From assembly GCA_902596355.1 (NCBI GenBank), contig CACJTS010000006.1, positions 1-64,000 on the forward strand: DNA of 64,000 bases, in the 5' to 3' direction. Numbering within the stretch: position 1 is the stretch's first letter; the number at the start of each line of letters is the position of its first letter. Origin of the DNA: an uncultured Pelagibacteraceae bacterium. GTDB taxonomy: Bacteria; Pseudomonadota; Alphaproteobacteria; Pelagibacterales; Pelagibacteraceae. Made by a program: the position numbers and the translations under genes. Positions 53,086 to 61,330 of this stretch are shown in pieces. The notes under the pieces were generated by a model that saw nothing but the letters and a program-made list of their open reading frames with translations, made no database searches and had not been told where the DNA came from.

Positions 53086-54060
53086 ATGAAAAAAAGCTTT
53101 AAACTATTTTTAGCAGCCGCTTTCCTAGTAACTGAATTTTTTGTTGTAGCTCTTCCATTAATGATCACATCAGCTAAAGCTGATGGTCACCCAATACAAG
53201 CAATTACACACGCTGGTTTTGGTGGTGGAACGGACGTTACTACTAGAATGATGTTATTAAGAGCAAGAAGAGTTCTTAAACAGGATATGCAATTAGTAAA
53301 CAAAAAAGGTGGTGGTGGAGCAGCATCTATGGACTACATGATGTCTTTACCAGCTGATGGAAATCATACTTTAACTTGGACTACAGGTCATGCTGTATCT
53401 ATGGCTTTAGGCAAAACTAAAGTTAAGTTAAGTGATATGCAACCACTTGCAAGAGGAACTGATGATCCTCAATTGTTTGTTGTTAATTGTAAAGCAGACA
53501 TCAAAGATGCTAAAAAATTTATTAGCACACAAAAATCAAAATCACTAAAATATGGAACTACTCATACTGGTGGTATTGACGATGTTAGTGCAATCGCATT
53601 TACAAAAAAAGGTGGATTAAAAGATCCAACTATCGTTGCTTACAAAGGTGTTGCACCAATTAAAACTAACCTTATCAAAGGAGATATTGATGTAGGTGTT
53701 TTAAACTTAGGTGAAGCATTGACTGAAATTAATGAAGGTAAACTTTGTGTTTCAGTTGTATTAGCAAACAATAGAATGGCTAAAATTGGAGACTCTCCAA
53801 CAGCAAAAGAGTTAGGTATACCTGTTTCTTTATCTACTGTTAGAGGTTTCGTAACAAAAAAAGGTGCTCCAGCAGACAGAGTAAAACAATTAGAAGCTGG
53901 AATGATGAAAGCTATGAGCCACAACTATTACAAAAATTTCTTAACTGAAATTGGTCTTGATGACACTAGTGTAGTTGGTGCTGACGAGTGGGGTAAGCAA
54001 ATGGAAGAAATGCTTACAGAAATGACTGCTCAGCTTAAAGCATTAGGTTACATTAACTAA
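53086..54060 (+). CDS. tctC: Tripartite tricarboxylate transporter binding protein (TctC)
   Basis: A 324-residue periplasmic Bug/TctC-type binding protein with an N-terminal signal-like hydrophobic stretch (LFLAAAFLVTEFFVVALPLMI) and cleavage near KADG. Family features: AGFGGGTDVTTRMMLLRAR and KKGGGGAASMDYMMSLPADG. Binds an organic acid and delivers it to TctAB. Preceded by the AGAGGGAAA site; its stop is followed by a strong terminator-like hairpin that lies inside the next ORF. Confidence 0.93.
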   Translation: MKKSFKLFLAAAFLVTEFFVVALPLMITSAKADGHPIQAITHAGFGGGTDVTTRMMLLRARRVLKQDMQLVNKKGGGGAASMDYMMSLPADGNHTLTWTTGHAVSMALGKTKVKLSDMQPLARGTDDPQLFVVNCKADIKDAKKFISTQKSKSLKYGTTHTGGIDDVSAIAFTKKGGLKDPTIVAYKGVAPIKTNLIKGDIDVGVLNLGEALTEINEGKLCVSVVLANNRMAKIGDSPTAKELGIPVSLSTVRGFVTKKGAPADRVKQLEAGMMKAMSHNYYKNFLTEIGLDDTSVVGADEWGKQMEEMLTEMTAQLKALGYIN

Positions 54061-54083
54061 TCCAATTAAAAGTACATTTAAAT

Positions 54084-54590
54084 ATGAAGAATGTACAAAA
54101 ACAAAAAAGGGCAAACAAAAGTTTGCCCTTTTTTTTTAGAGACGAGTTTAAAGTCTGTTTGGTAATTATTTCAGTTTCTGTAGCATTATTAATCACTACT
54201 TTTACATTTGATATTGTTCCTCCTATTTTAAATAGAGGAATTCAACCAGCAACATTTCCAAAAGCTCTTTTGATTTTAATAATAGTAATGAGTTTACTAA
54301 TTTATTATTTGGCAACTAAAAATCCTTGGAAAGTTGAAAAAAAATTACCTAAATCATTCTTTTTAACACTTTTAAGTTTTTTTATTTTTGTAGTGATTTC
54401 AAAAACTCTAGATTTCTTTTTGGCAATTGCAGCTTTATCTATTTTTGTTTCATATTATTGGGGAGAAAAAAGGATATTTTATTTATTACTTGTTGGAATT
54501 ATTTTTCCAGTCTTAGTATTTATTTTTTTTGAAACAATTCTGGGTCTAAGGTTTCCACCTGGAATTATAACCAATATTTATTATAGCTAG
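54084..54590 (+). CDS. tctB: Tripartite tricarboxylate transporter small membrane subunit (TctB)
   Basis: A 168-residue membrane protein with four hydrophobic helices (VCLVIISVSVALLITTF, LILIIVMSLLIYYLA, FFLTLLSFFIFVVIS, LLVGIIFPVLVFIFF), as in TctB. Its first about 20 codons run through a perfect terminator-like hairpin (54103-54137). Either translation starts upstream, or at a later non-ATG codon such as TTG near 54159. The stop abuts the TctA start. Confidence 0.85.
   Translation: MKNVQKQKRANKSLPFFFRDEFKVCLVIISVSVALLITTFTFDIVPPILNRGIQPATFPKALLILIIVMSLLIYYLATKNPWKVEKKLPKSFFLTLLSFFIFVVISKTLDFFLAIAALSIFVSYYWGEKRIFYLLLVGIIFPVLVFIFFETILGLRFPPGIITNIYYS
54103..54137 (+). terminator. Rho-independent terminator/attenuator after tctC
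   Basis: AAAAAAGGGCAAAC pairs perfectly with GTTTGCCCTTTTTT (14 pairs) around an AAAA loop, then continues into a run of nine T residues. It would stop most transcripts after tctC and let fewer reach tctBA, giving more binding protein. It overlaps the predicted tctB coding region. Confidence 0.85.
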
Positions 54591-56063
54591 ATGGACAATT
54601 TATTATTAATAATGGCTCCTTTGTTTAGCTCAAAGCTATTGTTAGTTTTATTTTTTGGAACTTTGTTTGGTTTAATATTAGGTGTTCTCCCTGGTTTAGG
54701 ACCAACAACTGGTGGAGCATTAATTTTACCTTTTACAATGACGCTCGATCCATTATCAGCAATTGTATTGTTAACCTCAATTTATTGTGCAGGTACTTAT
54801 GGAGGTGCAATCACTGCAGTTCTGATTAATACACCTGGAACCCCAGCTGCTGCAGCAACTTGTTTAGACGGGTATCCTTTAGCACAAAAGGGAGAGGCTG
54901 GAAGAGCTTTAGGAATGGCAACTGTTTCTAGTACAGTTGGGGGTATTTTTAGCGTTATTATTCTTGTCTTTTTTGCACCTATTCTGGCTCAACTTGCTTA
55001 TGAATTTGGTCAACCAGAATATTTTGCATTAGCTATTTTTGGTTTAACGATGCTTGCATCAATAGGAGAGGGAAGTCCAATTAAGAATTTAATTGCAGGA
55101 GCATTTGGAATTTTAATTTCAACAGTTGGCAAAGATTTTATGACTTCAATTGATCGATTTACTTTTGGAATTAATGAATTAACTGAAGGGATTGGTTTTA
55201 TACCGGTAGTAGTTGGTTTATTTGCAATGAGCGAGATGCTAACTCAATCAACATTAATTAACCAAGTATTTAATAGAATAGCTTTAAAAGCAATAAAACT
55301 TCCAAGTAAAGATGATTATAAAAAAACCTGGAAAACAATTTTAAGATCCAGTGGTATAGGTTCATTTATTGGAGTGTTACCTGCTGAAGGTGGAACAGTT
55401 GCTTCTTTAATTGGATATTCAGAAGCAAAAAGGTTTTCGAAAAAACCCGAAGAGTTTGGAAAAGGCTCTATAGAAGGTATTGCGGGTGCAGAAGCAGCAA
55501 ATAATGCAGCAACAGGAGGCGCAATGGTTCCAACACTTGCACTTGGAATTCCTGGTAGTGCTACAACAGCTGTTATCTTAACAGGATTAATTATACATGG
55601 TGTAAGACCTGGGCCTGATTTATTTAGAGAACAACCCGATTTTTTATATGGAATCTTTGGAGCAATGTTAATTGCTAATGTTTTATTTTTTATATTTGGG
55701 TTCTTTGGAGCAAAAATTTTTGCAAGAATAACGTTGGTGCCAAATAAAATCTTATGGCCAATGATATTTGCAGTTTCAGTATGCGGAACTTATTCTTTAA
55801 ATCAATCCATAATAGATGTTTGGATAATGTTATTTTTTGGTGTTCTAGGTTTTTTTATGAGAAGATATGGTTTCTCAGTTGTGCCAGTTATTATCGGCTT
55901 AATTTTAGGTGAGTTAGTTGAAGGAACTCTAAGACAATCTCTGGTTATATTTGATGGTAATTGGCTGATGTTTTTCACAAGACCAATAGCTTTAACGTTC
56001 TTTATTTTGTCTTTAATTGCCTTAGCTTTTCCTTTAATAAGATCAAAAAAATTTAAAAAATAA
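54591..56063 (+). CDS. tctA: Tripartite tricarboxylate transporter large membrane subunit (TctA)
   Basis: A 490-residue membrane protein with about eleven helices. Motifs: GVLPGLGPTTGGALILPF, YGGAITAVLINTPGTPAAAATC, and the second repeat GVLPAEGGTVASLIGYSEAK with AGAEAANNAATGGAMVPTLALGIPGSATTA. These are hallmark TctA regions. The start codon follows the tctB stop directly, and an SDR gene begins two bases after its own stop, so the operon continues. Confidence 0.95.
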   Translation: MDNLLLIMAPLFSSKLLLVLFFGTLFGLILGVLPGLGPTTGGALILPFTMTLDPLSAIVLLTSIYCAGTYGGAITAVLINTPGTPAAAATCLDGYPLAQKGEAGRALGMATVSSTVGGIFSVIILVFFAPILAQLAYEFGQPEYFALAIFGLTMLASIGEGSPIKNLIAGAFGILISTVGKDFMTSIDRFTFGINELTEGIGFIPVVVGLFAMSEMLTQSTLINQVFNRIALKAIKLPSKDDYKKTWKTILRSSGIGSFIGVLPAEGGTVASLIGYSEAKRFSKKPEEFGKGSIEGIAGAEAANNAATGGAMVPTLALGIPGSATTAVILTGLIIHGVRPGPDLFREQPDFLYGIFGAMLIANVLFFIFGFFGAKIFARITLVPNKILWPMIFAVSVCGTYSLNQSIIDVWIMLFFGVLGFFMRRYGFSVVPVIIGLILGELVEGTLRQSLVIFDGNWLMFFTRPIALTFFILSLIALAFPLIRSKKFKK

Positions 56064-56065
56064 AG

Positions 56066-56815
56066 ATGATTAAATATGATTTGAAAAATAGAGTAGCAAT
56101 TGTAACAGGTGGAGCCCAAGGATTTGGTTTAGCTATCACTGAAAGATTTATTGAGTCTGGAGCTAAAGTAGTAATTTGGGATATTGACGAAGGTGAAGCC
56201 AAAAAAGCTTTAGAAAAAGTAAATTCTGAAAACTTAATTTATCAAATAGTTGATGTGAGCAACTATGAAACAATAAATTCAAAATTATCTGAAGTTGAAA
56301 AATCACATGGGAAGATTGATATCTTTATTAACAATGCGGGTGTGGCTGGAATGAACACTACAGTTGCAGAATATCCAATAGAAGAGTGGAATAAGGTAAT
56401 TAACTTAAACTTAAATGCAGTTTTTTACTGTTGCAAAGCAGTTGTTCCATTTATGGCTAAGAATGATTATGGAAGAATTGTAAATATTGCGTCTATAGCA
56501 GGTAAAGAAGGAAACCCAAATGCAAGCGCTTACAGTACATCTAAGGCAGGTGTTATAGGTTTAACAAAATCTCTAGGCAAAGAGCTTGCGCAAAAAAATA
56601 TAGCCGTAAATTGTGTAACACCAGCAGCAGCAAAGACCAGGATATTTGATCAAATGACAGAAGAACATATAAATTATATGTTATCAAAAATTCCTAGAAA
56701 CAAATTTGCAAAAGTTGAAGAATTAGCATCATTAGTAACTTGGTTAGCCAGCGAAGAAAATTCATTTTCAACTGCAGCAGTTTTTGATTTAAGTGGTGGA
56801 AGAGCCACATATTAG
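56066..56815 (+). CDS. Short-chain dehydrogenase/reductase
   Basis: A 249-residue SDR with TGGAQGFG cofactor motif, NNAG segment, and active-site YxxxK in AYSTSKAG. Resembles 2-deoxy-D-gluconate or 3-oxoacyl reductases. It is within the tctCBA-SDR-ROK operon (two-base gaps), so likely converts the acid imported by TctCBA. Confidence 0.86.
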   Translation: MIKYDLKNRVAIVTGGAQGFGLAITERFIESGAKVVIWDIDEGEAKKALEKVNSENLIYQIVDVSNYETINSKLSEVEKSHGKIDIFINNAGVAGMNTTVAEYPIEEWNKVINLNLNAVFYCCKAVVPFMAKNDYGRIVNIASIAGKEGNPNASAYSTSKAGVIGLTKSLGKELAQKNIAVNCVTPAAAKTRIFDQMTEEHINYMLSKIPRNKFAKVEELASLVTWLASEENSFSTAAVFDLSGGRATY

Positions 56816-56817
56816 TT

Positions 56818-57720
56818 ATGCAAATAGGTATTGATGTTGGTGCAACTAAAATAGAGAGTGTTGTTCTCGAAGAAAATGGGAACGAAAAACACAGATCAAG
56901 AATATCGTGTCCAAAGGAGTATACCCAAATTATAACTGCTATAAGAGATATTCATAGACAATTAGAACAAGAGTTTAAAAAAGAACTTCCAATTGGAGTT
57001 TGTCATCCAGGAGTTCATTCTCCTCAAACTGGATTGGTAAAAAATGCTCCAAATATATCTTGGTTAGAAAAAAAACCATTTCAAAGTGATCTACGTAAAG
57101 CACTTGGAAAAGAAGTATTTTGTGAAAATGATGCAAACTGTTTTTCTTTATCAGAAGCTATAGATGGATCAGGCAAACATTACAAAATTGTTTATGGAAT
57201 TATATTAGGTTCAGGAGTTGGAGGTGGTTTAGTAATAGACAAAAAAATTATTACTGGCTCGAATGGAGTAGCAGGGGAATGGGGACACAACCAAATTCCA
57301 TATTTTGCTGCTAAGAAAGAAAATTTTGACTCAAGCAATGCTAGGGAAGCAGAGATTGAGAGTTTTTTATCTGGTTTAAGTTTAGCAAAAAGATTTAAGA
57401 AACTTTATGGAAAAAATTTAAAAACAAATGAAATTTTTGAATTGAACAGAAAACATGATTTAGATGCAGAAAGATTTATAGATGATTTTAAAGTAAATTT
57501 GGCAATGTCACTTTCAAGCATCATAAATATTTTAGATCCTGATGCTTTTATATTTGGAGGAGGAGTTTCAAATGAAATTGATTTTTTACATGAAATAGAC
57601 TCACTAGTTAGAAAATTTGTTATTGGAAGAGAATATGAGGGTGTTTTTTTAAAACCTAGATACGGAGACGCTAGTGGTGTTAGAGGCGCTGCAAGATTAG
57701 GAAGAAGCGCGACATATTAG
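56818..57720 (+). CDS. ROK-family sugar kinase lacking the zinc cysteine motif
   Basis: A 300-residue ROK protein: IGIDVGATKIESVVLEENG with the phosphate-binding DVGATK, the catalytic Asp in CENDANCFSLSEA, GSGVGGGLVID and GEWGHNQIP. The usual cysteine-rich zinc site (CxCGxxGCxE) is replaced by FAAKKENFDSSNAREAEIESF, with no cysteines. It follows the SDR gene by two bases. Likely phosphorylates a sugar from the pathway; the lost zinc site is unusual and needs care. Confidence 0.85.
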   Translation: MQIGIDVGATKIESVVLEENGNEKHRSRISCPKEYTQIITAIRDIHRQLEQEFKKELPIGVCHPGVHSPQTGLVKNAPNISWLEKKPFQSDLRKALGKEVFCENDANCFSLSEAIDGSGKHYKIVYGIILGSGVGGGLVIDKKIITGSNGVAGEWGHNQIPYFAAKKENFDSSNAREAEIESFLSGLSLAKRFKKLYGKNLKTNEIFELNRKHDLDAERFIDDFKVNLAMSLSSIINILDPDAFIFGGGVSNEIDFLHEIDSLVRKFVIGREYEGVFLKPRYGDASGVRGAARLGRSATY

Positions 57721-57796
57721 AAAGTTCAATTCCAAATTTAATATAAAAAAAATTAAATTTTTAAAAAAAGCCTTAAGAGAACAAAAATTTTAATAA

Positions 57797-57834
57797 AAAT
57801 TGATATCAACCAAGAGTTGAATTCATATCAATTT
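57797..57834 (+). promoter_or_regulatory. Structured leader upstream of the RbsB-like gene
   Basis: AAATTGATAT (57797-57806) and ATATCAATTT (57825-57834) form a perfect 10-bp outer stem, with an inner CAAC/GTTG stem. It is 147 bases before the RbsB-like start, inside the only 260-base gene-free stretch. Two further elements follow: GGGATAT/ATATCCC (57911-57928) and the 18-base AT palindrome TTAATATATATATATTAA (57939-57956). Confidence 0.5.
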
Positions 57835-57910
57835 GAACAAGATAGAATTAGGTATAGATATTATATATAAATTTATAAAATTTCTTATTTTTTACTTTAC
57901 GAATTATGTT

Positions 57911-57928
57911 GGGATATGTTTATATCCC
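57911..57928 (+). promoter_or_regulatory. GGGATAT/ATATCCC hairpin
   Basis: A seven-base perfect stem with a GTTT loop, with one more T-A pair outside (after a T-G). It lies about 53 bases before the RbsB-like start. It could be an mRNA leader hairpin or an operator; the sequence does not decide. Confidence 0.45.
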
Positions 57929-57980
57929 GATCTAATAATTAATATATATATATTAACTAAATTAACTTAAGAGGGAAACA

Positions 57981-58886
57981 ATGAAAAAACTTATACTTTC
58001 GATTGCAGCTCTAGCATTATTTGCAAGTTCTGCATTCGCTGAAAGATACGTCATGGTCACTCATGGAGAAGGTAAAGATCCTTTTTGGCCAGTAGTTCAA
58101 AAAGGTGGTGAAGATGCAGCTAGAGCAATCGGCGCTGATTTTGAATACATCTACAACCCTTCTGCTGATATGGCTGATATGGCAAGCTCAATTCAAGCTG
58201 CTGCAGCTACTCAACCAGATGGTATGGTAATTTCTTTACCAGATCCAGATGCATTAGGCCCAGCTATTAAAGCTGCTGTTGCTGCTGGTGTTCCAGTAAT
58301 TACAATGAACTCTGGTTTAGAGTCTTCTGCTAAACTAGGTGCTTTAATGCACGTTGGTCAGCCTGAATTACTTGCTGGACAAAAAGCTGGTGAAAGAGCA
58401 AAAGCTGAAGGTGCTACTAAAGCATTATGTATGATTCAAGAAGCATACAACACAGCTCTTGTAGACAGATGTGAAGGTTACGGTTCTGCTGTTCCTATGC
58501 AAATGACTGATACTACATCTGACCCTGCAACTATTCAAACTAGAGCTACTGCTGCTTTACAAGCTAACAGTGATATCAATGCAATCCTTTCAGTAGGACC
58601 ACACGTATGTGAAGCTGTTGATAAAGCTTTAGTTGATCTTGGTATGACAGTACATCACTCTTGCTTTGACTTGAGTCCTGCAGTTATGGACTTAATCGGA
58701 TCTGGAAGAGTTTCTTTCACTATCGATCAACAACAAAGATTACAAGGTTATATGCCAATTATCGTATTACACTTGTACAACAACAGTGCTGGACTTCTTC
58801 CAGGAGCTAACATCCCATCAGGACCTGGCTTCGTTGACAAGTCTAACGCTTCTTCAGTTGCTGCTCTTGCAGGAATTGACAGATAG
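57981..58886 (+). CDS. Ribose/inositol-class ABC transporter substrate-binding protein
   Basis: A 301-residue periplasmic binding protein of the RbsB/Peripla_BP_4 fold, with signal peptide MKKLILSIAALALFASSAFA. The mature part runs ERYVMVTHGEGKDPFWPVVQKGG, DGMVISLPDPDALGPAI, PVITMNSG and GFVDKSNA. It fits the class that binds ribose, xylose or inositol (IbpA-like). With iolE and iolD nearby, inositol is a reasonable guess, no more. The codon use looks more regular than neighbours, as in highly expressed genes. AGAGGGAAA ribosome-binding site. Confidence 0.92.
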   Translation: MKKLILSIAALALFASSAFAERYVMVTHGEGKDPFWPVVQKGGEDAARAIGADFEYIYNPSADMADMASSIQAAAATQPDGMVISLPDPDALGPAIKAAVAAGVPVITMNSGLESSAKLGALMHVGQPELLAGQKAGERAKAEGATKALCMIQEAYNTALVDRCEGYGSAVPMQMTDTTSDPATIQTRATAALQANSDINAILSVGPHVCEAVDKALVDLGMTVHHSCFDLSPAVMDLIGSGRVSFTIDQQQRLQGYMPIIVLHLYNNSAGLLPGANIPSGPGFVDKSNASSVAALAGIDR

Positions 58887-58900
58887 TCAGTAATAATTTA

Positions 58901-58933
58901 AAGGGTCGATTTTTAAATCGGCCCTTTTTTTTT
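58901..58933 (+). terminator. Terminator/attenuator after the RbsB-like gene
   Basis: AAGGGTCGATTT pairs with AAATCGGCCCTT (one G-U pair), leaving a two-T loop, then a run of nine T residues. It is 14 bases after the binding-protein stop and 22 bases before the permease start, so it should reduce expression of the membrane and ATPase genes relative to the binding protein. Confidence 0.85.
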
Positions 58934-58955
58934 ATAAATTAACGAAACTTTTTTA

Positions 58956-60551
58956 ATGAATACATCAACAACAAAAAAACCAAGACAAGAGTCAGACAGA
59001 CAAGGTGAAAAAAAATGGTATTCTGCATTAACTTCTCGTCCAGAGATTGGACCTTTTGGGGTGATGGTCTTACTTTTTTGTATGTTGGGATACTTTTCAA
59101 TTCCAGAAGGACAATTTTCTCTTAATCCTTTTTCTGGTGAAGGATTTAACGCTTTAGGAATTAGAAATAATTTTAGGGTAATTGCTCAATTAGGAATCGT
59201 AGCACTTGCTGCTGGAATGTTAATTATAGCAGGTGAATTTGATCTTTCCGTTGGTTCAATGATCGGTTTTGCTGGCGGTTGTATGGCAATGATACTAAAA
59301 TGGGGTTTTGCTGTTGTTATTCCTTATATATCTTTTGAAGGAGGTTTTCATTTTGAGGGATTAAGGTTATTTGAAATAAGAGATGTCTCTCCACTACTAG
59401 CAATATTAATTACTTTATGTATGACTCTATCTTTTGGATGGATTCAGGGATGGATAATAGTTAAAAGTGGAATAGCATCTTTCATTGTTACACTAGGTGG
59501 ACTTTTCTTTTTAAGAGGTTTAACAGAAGTGTCATATAGAGCATTTAACAGAGCTCCTGATCAAACTGCTGGATCAACAACCGTTACAGATTTACCAGAT
59601 ATTAAAAACATTATAAATGTACCTGGTCATGGAGAAATGGAAAGGGATGCGGCTAAAGCTTTACCAAATGACCAATTATTAGAAATTCTTAGCACTGTGC
59701 CGGCAAGCACAGTAGCAAAATTAACTGAAAGATTAACATACATAAACGAAAAAGTTGCAGCTTTTAAAACTGCCTCAAATTCAGAAAAAATGATAGCAAC
59801 TTTAGAAAAATCTTTAGCTGGAGCAAAAAAATCTGGAAACGATTCAATGGTCGAGATTTTGACAAAGAAAATAGAAGCTGGAGTTAATGTTCCTGAAGTT
59901 GCAGCAAAAGCAGTTACTGATATTGATATAGCAAAAGCTTATATTGACACAATATATACTGCAAGACCAGTCGCTAACTTCTTTGGAGGCGATATTATGG
60001 AACCAATTTTTAACTGGTTGTATTTTACAGCAGATTGGAATGTAAATAACTATGGGAACATTTTTGCTAAAGGAATGTATTCTTGTTTAATGATTTGGGC
60101 ACTTATCGCTCTAATTTTTTATTTTATTTTAAGCAAAACTCAAGCAGGTAACTGGATTTATTCAACTGGAGGAAATCTTAGTGCTGCAAAGGCTAATGGT
60201 GTGCCAACAAACAAAGTTAAGATTTCATTATTTGTGAATACTGCATTCTGCGCAACTATGTTTGCAGCATGTCAAGTATTTGAAGTTAATACTGCGGATA
60301 CAGCTAAAGGTAATTTAAAGGAATTAGAGGCAATTGCTGCAGCGGTTATTGGGGGTGTCGTGCTAACAGGAGGTTTTGGTACAATAGGTGGAATTATTCT
60401 AGGTACAATTATTTTTGGAATAGCAAAAGAAGCTTTCTTTTATATTCCAGGAATTGATGGATCATTCTATAGAGTATTCCTTGGAGCTGTTCTTGTTACT
60501 GCTGCTCTCACAAATGAGAATATTAGAAAACGAATTATGGGAAATATCTAA
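58956..60551 (+). CDS. RbsC-type ABC permease with large insert
   Basis: A 531-residue permease of the branched-chain/ribose class, whereas RbsC-type proteins are normally about 320-360. Typical parts are present: LGIVALAAGMLIIAGEFDLSVGS, IASFIVTLGGLFFLRGLT, and GNWIYSTGGNLSAAKANGVPT with GGVVLTGGFGTIGGIILG. Between residues about 200 and 345 there is a hydrophilic helix-rich insert (ERDAAKALPNDQLLEILS, KLTERLTYINEKVAAFK, MIATLEKSLAGAKKSG). It looks like a helical, possibly coiled-coil domain. Whether it lies in the periplasm is inferred. The stop overlaps the ATPase start. Confidence 0.88.
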   Translation: MNTSTTKKPRQESDRQGEKKWYSALTSRPEIGPFGVMVLLFCMLGYFSIPEGQFSLNPFSGEGFNALGIRNNFRVIAQLGIVALAAGMLIIAGEFDLSVGSMIGFAGGCMAMILKWGFAVVIPYISFEGGFHFEGLRLFEIRDVSPLLAILITLCMTLSFGWIQGWIIVKSGIASFIVTLGGLFFLRGLTEVSYRAFNRAPDQTAGSTTVTDLPDIKNIINVPGHGEMERDAAKALPNDQLLEILSTVPASTVAKLTERLTYINEKVAAFKTASNSEKMIATLEKSLAGAKKSGNDSMVEILTKKIEAGVNVPEVAAKAVTDIDIAKAYIDTIYTARPVANFFGGDIMEPIFNWLYFTADWNVNNYGNIFAKGMYSCLMIWALIALIFYFILSKTQAGNWIYSTGGNLSAAKANGVPTNKVKISLFVNTAFCATMFAACQVFEVNTADTAKGNLKELEAIAAAVIGGVVLTGGFGTIGGIILGTIIFGIAKEAFFYIPGIDGSFYRVFLGAVLVTAALTNENIRKRIMGNI

Positions 60552-61330
60552 TGGATAGAAAACCATTAATTGAACTAAAGAATGTAGTAAAAAAATTTGG
60601 AACATTTACCGCTTTAAATGGTGTTTCATTAGATGTCTATCCAGGAGAAGTTCACGCTCTTTTAGGTGATAATGGAGCTGGAAAGTCAACTTTGATCAAA
60701 GTGTTATCCGGAGTTCATCTTATGACAAGTGGGGAAATAAAAGTTGATGGAGAAATTGTTAATTTTTCTACACCGCGTCAAGCATCTGATGCAGGTATTG
60801 GAACAGTTTATCAAGATTTAGCACTCAATGCTCTAACATCAGTAACAAGAAATTTTTTTCTTGGACGTGAAATAAAAAAAGGACCTGGCCCATTTGGCTT
60901 AATGCAAATGGATGAGATGGATAGAATAACAACAGAAGAAATGTCTAAAATTGGAATTAACATTTCAAACCCCAACCAACCAGTTGGAACAATGTCAGGT
61001 GGACAAAGACAAACTTTGGCCATTGCAAGAGCAATTTACTTTGGTGCAAAGATACTAATATTAGATGAACCTACATCAGCATTAGGTCAAAAGCAGCAAA
61101 TGGAAGTCTTGAAAACCATAAAAAAAGTTCAAAGGCTTGGAAATATTGCAATTATACTTATTACACACAATGAAATTCATGCACGACTTATAGCTGATCG
61201 ATATACTTTTTTAAGTTTAGGAGAAGTAATTGGTTCAGGATTGTCTTCAGAACTTGGTGGTGAAGATGTAAAAAGATTGATGTCAGGTGGTGCAAAAATT
61301 GGTGATCTTGCTCAAGAATTAGAATTATAA
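60551..61330 (+). CDS. Single-domain sugar ABC ATPase (FrcA/RbsA type)
   Basis: A 259-residue ATPase. Walker A GDNGAGKST is at about 38-46, the signature MSGGQRQTLAIAR, Walker B ILILDEPTSALG, and the switch His in ITHNEIHA. Typical RbsA proteins have two ATPase domains (about 500 residues); this has one, as in FrcA. It overlaps the permease stop and SDR start by one base each. Confidence 0.93.
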   Translation: MDRKPLIELKNVVKKFGTFTALNGVSLDVYPGEVHALLGDNGAGKSTLIKVLSGVHLMTSGEIKVDGEIVNFSTPRQASDAGIGTVYQDLALNALTSVTRNFFLGREIKKGPGPFGLMQMDEMDRITTEEMSKIGINISNPNQPVGTMSGGQRQTLAIARAIYFGAKILILDEPTSALGQKQQMEVLKTIKKVQRLGNIAIILITHNEIHARLIADRYTFLSLGEVIGSGLSSELGGEDVKRLMSGGAKIGDLAQELEL

